Of a stretch of DNA of 11,214 bases, positions 6,427 to 11,214 are shown piece after piece; within the stretch, counting starts at the first letter, position 1, and the number at the start of each line of letters is the position of its first letter. This stretch comes from Nitriliruptoraceae bacterium. GTDB lineage: Bacteria; Actinomycetota; Nitriliruptoria; Nitriliruptorales; Nitriliruptoraceae. A program made the position numbers and the translations under genes. The stretch is from assembly GCA_007121975.1 (NCBI GenBank), contig SKJO01000131.1, positions 1 to 11,214 on the forward strand, given 5' to 3'. Below the pieces are notes generated by a model. The model was not told where the DNA came from, did no database searches, and saw only the letters and a list, made by a program, of their open reading frames with translations.

Positions 6427-7788
6427 ATGGCACCAAGCGCCAAACTGCTCGCTCGTCGCGCGTTCTCGGCGGTGCCCCTCTATCGCTGCCTCCCACCTGG
6501 CCCGTTGCGCGCCCACGCCGGTATCCGATACCTGCAACAACAGGAACCGCCTGGCGCGGTTGCCCTGTTCAGCGAGCGGACGGGCCCAGCGGTGGCTCGA
6601 TATCCGTCTACGGCAGTGATTGCGGCGCGCGACGCGCTGCGAAAGGGCGACGACGAACTCGTGGGTCGGCTTCTTCACTTCGCCACCGACCGCTACCCGG
6701 ACTTCGGGGGGATGCTGGAGGTTGAGGCCGAGTTCCTGTCGTTCCAAGGCGATTATGTCGGTGCCCGGGCCAAGGCTCGTCGCGCGCGGCTCGTGGAGCC
6801 CGCGTCGGGACGTGCGGCAGCGCTAGATGTGCGACTGAGCGACGCCTTGGGGGATCCCGACACCATGCAGACGGCCATCAAAGCAGTCCAACGGTTCCGG
6901 ACCGGGGTCGGGGTGCTGTGGGCTGCCGCTCGAGTGTGTCGCACCAGTGAGCAGTTCGATCTCCTGCTCGCGGCCTACGCGCAGGTGGTTCCCGAGCCGA
7001 CGCAGCGCTTGAGGGGGCACCGACCGTTGACCACTGCAGCGTTGAGGGCAGGTCGCGTCGATGACGCCATCGCCCTGAGCGTCGAGGCGGTCGAGGGCTT
7101 GCTCGAGGGACACGGCCCAACGAGCGCGGTCGGGTCGACTCGATTGGAGGGGCGGGATGCCACCCGCGCGGTCTTCGATTTGTGCGACACGATGGACCGG
7201 GCACACGTTCCGTTCTTCTTCGCTGCTGGCAGCGCGCTCGGTCTCGTGCGCGAGGGTCGCCCCCTCGATGCGGACAGCGACATCGACATCGGCATCTTCG
7301 CCTCGGACTACCGGCCGGACGAGCTCCGGGAGGTCTTCCGTCGCGATCCTCGCTTCGACTTCCTGGCTGTCCACCCCAACTCCCGGAAGGTCAAGGTCGT
7401 GCACCGGGGCGGGTCCCCCATCGACGTCTTCCCGTTCTACGAAGAGCGCGGTCTGGTCTGGCACGACGGAAACTTCGTTCGCTGGAGGAACACGCCCTTC
7501 GAGGTCGGGCGCATCCCGGTCGGAGACCGGCGACTGCCCGTTCCGACAGACCCGGACCGTTACCTGACCGAGAACTACGGCAACTGGCGGGTGCCCGACC
7601 CCGATTTCGACGCGTTCACCGAGGATGCGCCGAATGTCGAGGTGAGGTGGCCGGAGTATCTCCAGGTCCATCGGCTGCGTCGTGCCTACCGGCACCTGAC
7701 GGCTCGCCAGCATCGGGCCGCTGCCGCTCAAGTTCGGTTGGCGGGCCATGACGACCTCGCCGCGAGAATCGAGACAGTGCATGGCTGA
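6427..7788 (+). CDS. LicD-family protein 3 with N-terminal helical domain
   Basis: A 453-residue, two-part protein. Residues 1 to about 240 are helical, alanine- and arginine-rich and resemble degenerate TPR-like pairs (for example 63-125 and 130-225), probably for protein contacts. Residues 245-410 form the LicD/fukutin-like domain: AAGSALGLVREG (266-277), then DADSDIDIGI (281-290), PIDVFPFYEE (331-340) with Asp333 as third carboxylate, VWHDG (344-348), and YLTENYGNWRVPD (379-391). The usual Trp-Asp-Lys-Asp is changed to Asp-Ala-Asp-Ser-Asp, so the Trp is missing, but the acidic residues remain. The start ATG at 6427 has GGAG 5 bp before it. It overlaps LicD-like 4, its paralogue, by 8 bp. 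Transfer of a phosphonate or other phospho-group to a glycan is inferred; the altered motif leaves open a different acceptor or a non-catalytic role. Confidence 0.82.
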   Translation: MAPSAKLLARRAFSAVPLYRCLPPGPLRAHAGIRYLQQQEPPGAVALFSERTGPAVARYPSTAVIAARDALRKGDDELVGRLLHFATDRYPDFGGMLEVEAEFLSFQGDYVGARAKARRARLVEPASGRAAALDVRLSDALGDPDTMQTAIKAVQRFRTGVGVLWAAARVCRTSEQFDLLLAAYAQVVPEPTQRLRGHRPLTTAALRAGRVDDAIALSVEAVEGLLEGHGPTSAVGSTRLEGRDATRAVFDLCDTMDRAHVPFFFAAGSALGLVREGRPLDADSDIDIGIFASDYRPDELREVFRRDPRFDFLAVHPNSRKVKVVHRGGSPIDVFPFYEERGLVWHDGNFVRWRNTPFEVGRIPVGDRRLPVPTDPDRYLTENYGNWRVPDPDFDAFTEDAPNVEVRWPEYLQVHRLRRAYRHLTARQHRAAAAQVRLAGHDDLAARIETVHG

Positions 7789-8911
7789 TCAGATGGCTCA
7801 AAGCCCGACGATGCTGAAGGAGCGGCCACGAACACCCGAGGAGCGAGCAGCCGAGGTCGCCGAAGCGCTGGCGGGCGCCGCAGCTGCGCGGGCCGACGGT
7901 GACCGAGATGTCGCGGTTCGCGTCATCGAGCAGCAGCTGCGCTCTGGGACGTGGCGACAGCCGAGGCTCTGGGCAGCCCGGGTGACGTTGATGGAGTCCC
8001 CCCAGGAGTATGCCGACGTCCGGGAACTCTGGCTGAACAGTGGGAAGTCCGCCCACTCCAGCGTCGCGGTGCTGCGACTCGTCGCACGAGCCGCGGCGAT
8101 CTCCGGAGTCCACGACGAAGCCAGAGCGCTGCTGCGCAAGGCCATCCGCGAGCAGGATCGCCTGCGCCGCCGCCCCCGGCAGGTCCTGCGGCGACGACGT
8201 GAGCAGGTGGCGCAGTTGCTACCCGCACGAAGCCCGTCCGCATCCGCGACCGACTCGGGCTTCCAGGGCGGCGCCACTCGGGCACTCGATGAGTTCAACG
8301 GCTTGTTGGCTCAGCACGACGTGCGGCCCTACCTCATCTCCGGCACGCTGCTCGGCCTCGTGCGTGACGGCGGGTTCATCACCTGGGACAAGGACATCGA
8401 CGTCGGGGTGCACTCCCAAGAGGTGGAGATGCCGCGACTCGTCGAAATCTTCGAACGGGACCCCGCCTTCGAACTCCGGCGTCTCGACTTCACCTCCGAT
8501 CGACTGCGGGTTCACCACGCGAGTTCGCAGGTCGGCATCGACGTGTTCCCGCACTACCGCGACGAGGATGACCCAGATCTGGTGTGGCACGACGGAGCGG
8601 CGACTCGCTGGTGGAACAGTCCGTTCGATCTCGCGGAGCGAGAGTTCCTCGGGCAGTCCGTGTGGGTCCCCGAGCAACCCGAGCGCTACCTTGATGAGAA
8701 CTATGGCGACTGGCGCACGCCAGACTCGGTTTTCGACGCCCGGCTTGACGCGCCGAACGTCGAGATCACCAATCAGGACTACTTCGACACGCTGCTGTAT
8801 TTCTCGCTGCTGACCGCCATCCGTCAGGACAAGGCCGCGAAGCGCGAACGCTACGCCGCAATGTTGCGTGAACTCGGTGAGGGTTCCTGGGTCGAGCGGG
8901 TTGGACGCTGA
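7781..8911 (+). CDS. LicD-family protein 4 with N-terminal helical domain
   Basis: A 376-residue paralogue of LicD-like 3. The N-terminal 150 residues are helical, with a strongly basic patch (127-140). The LicD-like domain follows: ISGTLLGLVRDGGF (186-199), TWDKDIDVGV (201-210) with Asp203, Asp205 and Asp207, GIDVFPHYR (252-260) with Asp254, LVWHDG (267-272), and YLDENYGDWRTPD (303-315). Here the classical Trp-Asp-x-Asp motif and the third carboxylate are both intact, so this is the most canonical catalytic candidate of the four. The start ATG at 7781 overlaps the previous stop by 8 bp with a weak GAGA site; the ATG at 7748 would overlap by 41 bp and has no ribosome site, and ATGs at 7793 and 7811 are also possible. 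It is the last gene of the plus-strand block; its stop is 7 bp from the convergent dehydrogenase gene. Confidence 0.82.
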   Translation: MADQMAQSPTMLKERPRTPEERAAEVAEALAGAAAARADGDRDVAVRVIEQQLRSGTWRQPRLWAARVTLMESPQEYADVRELWLNSGKSAHSSVAVLRLVARAAAISGVHDEARALLRKAIREQDRLRRRPRQVLRRRREQVAQLLPARSPSASATDSGFQGGATRALDEFNGLLAQHDVRPYLISGTLLGLVRDGGFITWDKDIDVGVHSQEVEMPRLVEIFERDPAFELRRLDFTSDRLRVHHASSQVGIDVFPHYRDEDDPDLVWHDGAATRWWNSPFDLAEREFLGQSVWVPEQPERYLDENYGDWRTPDSVFDARLDAPNVEITNQDYFDTLLYFSLLTAIRQDKAAKRERYAAMLRELGEGSWVERVGR

Positions 8912-8922
8912 TCTTCGGTCAG
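8908..8922. terminator. Mini-hairpin joining two convergent stop codons
   Basis: CTGA, a bulged T, C, a TTCG loop, G and TCAG form a five-pair stem closed by a C(TTCG)G tetraloop, which is unusually stable in RNA. The two arms are made from the TGA stop of LicD-like 4 and the TGA stop of the dehydrogenase on the other strand. It could act as a short bidirectional terminator, but the stem is short and has no T-run. Confidence 0.3.
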
Positions 8923-10106
8923 GCGCTGCGTTCGAGGACTTCGATCAGTCCCGCGTGGTCGAAGGCCACCGGGTTGTTGCCGAGCCGCTCGGCGTTGACC
9001 GCTCCGGCCAGCACGGCACGGTCTTCGGGCGCCTCCGCGCCAACGGCGCGTAGTCCCTGGGTCAACTCGGTGCGATCGAGCATCGCGCGGAAGGCTTCGG
9101 CGGCACCCTCCGGGTGCTCGGCTCCCAAGAGGCTGGCGATGCTGGCCATCGCCTCCGCATGGCGCGCCGGATCGACCGACGGCTGCAGGTGGGACGGTTC
9201 TGCCTGCGCGTGCAGGTCGAGGAAGGCGCCGAGCGTGAGCGCGACCGCATGGCCGTGGCTGACCCCGAAGCGCTTGGTCAGTCCGTAGGACAGGGCGTGG
9301 GCCGCGGTCGTCTTGGAGATGTCGATCGCCCGCCCGGCCAGGTGGCTGCCGATCGCCATCATCCCGGCGGCGGTCGGCGAAGCGGGCTCGTCGACGTAGG
9401 GGCCGATCGCCGGTACCAACAGCCGCAGCGCCCGGCGGGCGAAAGCCCGGCTGCGGTCGGTGGCGCCGGTCGCCCACAGGCTCTCGATGGCCTGGGCCAC
9501 CGCGTCGATCCCGGAGGTCGCGCGCTGGTAGGGGGTGGCGCTGGTGGTGAGACCGGGGTCCAGCACGATGCCGTCGGCGCGCAGTGCCGCACCGGCGATG
9601 GAGTACTTGGTCTCGCCGACGTAGACCACGGCGAAGTGGGTGGCCTCAGCGCCCGAGCCGCTGGTGGTCGGGGCGAGCACCAGTCGGGTCCGGCGGCGCG
9701 GGATGGACGCCCCCTGCTCGATGCGGGCCACCACCTCGTCGGGAGGCGTGCCCTCGTAGGCGACAAGCAGTTTGGCCAGGTCCAGTGCGCTGCCGCCGCC
9801 GATGCCGAGCACCAGATCCGCCGGGGCCTGCTCGAGGCGGCGCAGGGCGGTCCGGAGATCCGCACTGTCGGTGTTGGGCGCGAAGTCGCTGAAGCGCTCG
9901 ACCTGCGTCAGGCGCTCGAGTTCGGGCAGCATCTGCTCCGCACCCGACGCGGTGAACGAGCGTCGTCCGCAGATGAGCAGCACGCGGCGGACGCCGAGGT
10001 CGGCCACCAACTGCGGGAGGCGGTGCACTGCCCCAGGCCCGGCAAGTACCTCGGGCGCCGCGGACGGCCACGGCTCAGCCGGCTCGATCCACGCACGTGC
10101 GGTCAT
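8919..10106 (-). CDS. Iron-type alcohol dehydrogenase, probable phosphonoacetaldehyde reductase (2-HEP forming)
   Basis: A 395-residue soluble dehydrogenase of the group III, metal-dependent alcohol dehydrogenase family. It shows the nucleotide motif GIGGGSALDLAK (101-112), PTTSGSGAEAT (146-156), the metal-site regions SGIDAVAQAIES (198-209) and GRAIDISKTTAAHALSY (258-274), and FGVSHGHAVAL (280-290). Expected metal ligands are Asp201, His270 and His284; the usual second ligand His is Gln205. The KTTAAHALSYGLTKRFG pattern is that of hydroxyethylphosphonate dehydrogenases such as PhpC, which reduce phosphonoacetaldehyde to 2-hydroxyethylphosphonate with NAD(P)H. Its gene begins inside the stop of the phosphonopyruvate decarboxylase gene (ATGA), and that enzyme makes exactly this substrate, so the assignment is well supported by context. 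The ATG at 10106 is the natural start although the ribosome site is weak, consistent with coupling. Confidence 0.88.
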   Translation of the reverse strand: MTARAWIEPAEPWPSAAPEVLAGPGAVHRLPQLVADLGVRRVLLICGRRSFTASGAEQMLPELERLTQVERFSDFAPNTDSADLRTALRRLEQAPADLVLGIGGGSALDLAKLLVAYEGTPPDEVVARIEQGASIPRRRTRLVLAPTTSGSGAEATHFAVVYVGETKYSIAGAALRADGIVLDPGLTTSATPYQRATSGIDAVAQAIESLWATGATDRSRAFARRALRLLVPAIGPYVDEPASPTAAGMMAIGSHLAGRAIDISKTTAAHALSYGLTKRFGVSHGHAVALTLGAFLDLHAQAEPSHLQPSVDPARHAEAMASIASLLGAEHPEGAAEAFRAMLDRTELTQGLRAVGAEAPEDRAVLAGAVNAERLGNNPVAFDHAGLIEVLERSA

Positions 10107-11214
10107 CGAAGCGCGTCCATGAAGGCCGCACGTGCCTCAGCCGGGGTCCGGGTGGGTCGTCCGATGCCCTCGCGGTTGCCGGGCCGGACCTTCACCTCGA
10201 GCAGCGACGGGCCGCCGTGGGCGCGGAGCTCAGCGATGGCTGCCGGGACCTCGCCGAGCTCCGAGGTCGAGGTCGCGAACCGGTAGCCCAGCGCCCGCGC
10301 AGCGGCCGGCACATCGACCAGGCTGATCGAGGTGGGCTGCCCGCCGACGCTGTCGTGCACGCCGTTGTTGAACACGACGTGCAGGTAGCGGGCCGGCGCG
10401 TGGTCGGCGATGACCGCCAACCCACCCAGGTGCATCAGCAGCGCACCATCGCCGTCCAGGCACCACACCTCACGCTCGGGCTCCTGCAGCGCCACGCCGA
10501 GCGCGATGGCACTGGCATGCCCCATGCCGCCAACGGTCAGGAAGTCGCGGCTGGCGTCGCTGCCGGTGCGCTGCCGGTACTCGAACAGCTCCCGGGAGAG
10601 CATCCCGGTGGTCGAGATGTTGATCGTCTCGGATCCGAGTGCCTCGACCACGGCGATCAGCGCCTCTTCACGGGAGGCCAGCCCGGCGGTGCCCGCCGGC
10701 GGCTCCGGACGTTGCGCTGCCTTGGCGAAGGTGCCCTTCTCCACCAGCAGCACGTAGGGGCTGCGTGCCTCGACGGCGGTGTCGACGGCCGCGATCACCT
10801 GCTCGCGTGCGGTGTCCGGGTCCGGGGACAGCACGGCGAAGGGCAGCTCCATGGCCTCGAGCATCGCGGTCATGACTCGGCCCTGCTTGACGTGTTGCGG
10901 CTCGTCTTTGACGCCGGGCTGACCGCGCCAGCCAATGAGCACCACCATCGGGGTGCCATACACCTCGGCGTCGGCCAGGGAGAGCAGCGGGTTGATGGTG
11001 TTGCCGAAGCCCGAGTTCTGCAGGTAGACGAGCGCCGGTCGGCCCGAGCGCAGGTAGGAGCCCATCGCCAGGCCGACCGCCGCGCCCTCGTTTGCGGTGA
11101 TCACGTGCTGCTCGCGGGGCAGCGCGGTCATCACATGGGCGCCGAACTCCTTGAGCAGGCTGTCGGGCACGCCGGTGAACAACTCCACGCCGGCGGCACG
11201 CAGGTGGTCGACGA
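10103..11214 (-). CDS. aepY: Phosphonopyruvate decarboxylase, 5' end outside the window
   Basis: A thiamine-diphosphate enzyme that converts phosphonopyruvate to phosphonoacetaldehyde, the step that pulls the unfavourable PEP mutase reaction forward. 369 residues are visible, nearly the whole protein. The N-terminal FTGVPDSLL, the NEGAAVGLAMG stretch with the catalytic Glu (visible residue 42), QNSGFGNTINPL, GWRGQPGVKDEPQH, the cofactor motif GDG (254-256) with NN 25 residues later (282-283), HDSVGGQPT, and a C-terminal GRPTRTP are all characteristic. A GTG at 11188 is in frame, but the eight codons before it (VDHLRAAG) match the family's start, so the true start lies past the right edge. It is followed by the reductase gene with a 4-bp overlap, forming a two-step route to 2-HEP. 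Confidence 0.93.
   Translation of the reverse strand, partial: VDHLRAAGVELFTGVPDSLLKEFGAHVMTALPREQHVITANEGAAVGLAMGSYLRSGRPALVYLQNSGFGNTINPLLSLADAEVYGTPMVVLIGWRGQPGVKDEPQHVKQGRVMTAMLEAMELPFAVLSPDPDTAREQVIAAVDTAVEARSPYVLLVEKGTFAKAAQRPEPPAGTAGLASREEALIAVVEALGSETINISTTGMLSRELFEYRQRTGSDASRDFLTVGGMGHASAIALGVALQEPEREVWCLDGDGALLMHLGGLAVIADHAPARYLHVVFNNGVHDSVGGQPTSISLVDVPAAARALGYRFATSTSELGEVPAAIAELRAHGGPSLLEVKVRPGNREGIGRPTRTPAEARAAFMDALR

Noticed and set aside
3858..8911. A phosphocholine (lic) locus
   Set aside because: There is no choline kinase (LicA) or choline transporter in the window, and two phosphonate biosynthesis genes are adjacent. It is kept only as an alternative substrate hypothesis.
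9114..10286. A 390-codon open frame on the plus strand
   Set aside because: It is antisense to the reductase and decarboxylase, which show catalytic motifs; the translation looks like shadow sequence.

Overview
The window is very GC-rich, starts several genes with GTG, and packs genes with 4-8 bp overlaps. This suggests a high-GC actinobacterium; I cannot name the genus. No rRNA, tRNA, transposase or CRISPR array was seen. Reading right to left and then outward, the gene content fits a locus that makes a phosphonate, activates it, attaches it to a glycan and exports a surface polymer.

Layout. Positions 1-430 hold no convincing gene but are dense in inverted repeats, including two 40-bp palindromes whose centres lie 63 bp apart. 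Minus-strand operon A (3669 down to 431) encodes a Wzm/TagG-type ABC permease, its Wzt/TagH-type ATPase (8 bp overlap) and a gulonolactone-oxidase-like flavoenzyme. A 188-bp divergent gap (3670-3857) follows. The plus-strand block (3858-8911) holds LicD-like transferase 1, LicD-like transferase 2 (ATGA overlap), a 165-bp gap with a promoter candidate and an inverted repeat, a LicC/PntC-like nucleotidyltransferase, and LicD-like proteins 3 and 4, which carry extra N-terminal helical regions. Seven bases separate its end from minus-strand operon B, which runs in from the right edge: phosphonopyruvate decarboxylase (5' end outside the window) and then an iron-type alcohol dehydrogenase of the phosphonoacetaldehyde reductase type (ATGA overlap).

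How it may work together (inference). A PEP mutase, expected just beyond the right edge, would make phosphonopyruvate. The decarboxylase would give phosphonoacetaldehyde, and the dehydrogenase 2-hydroxyethylphosphonate (2-HEP). The nucleotidyltransferase would activate it as a CMP-phosphonate, and one or more of the four LicD-family proteins would transfer it to a cell-wall glycan or teichoic-acid-like polymer, possibly the one exported by the ABC transporter. 2-HEP-decorated phosphonoglycans are known from Glycomyces and Stackebrandtia. The two pairs of divergent LicD paralogues around one cytidylyltransferase are the part most likely to be undescribed.
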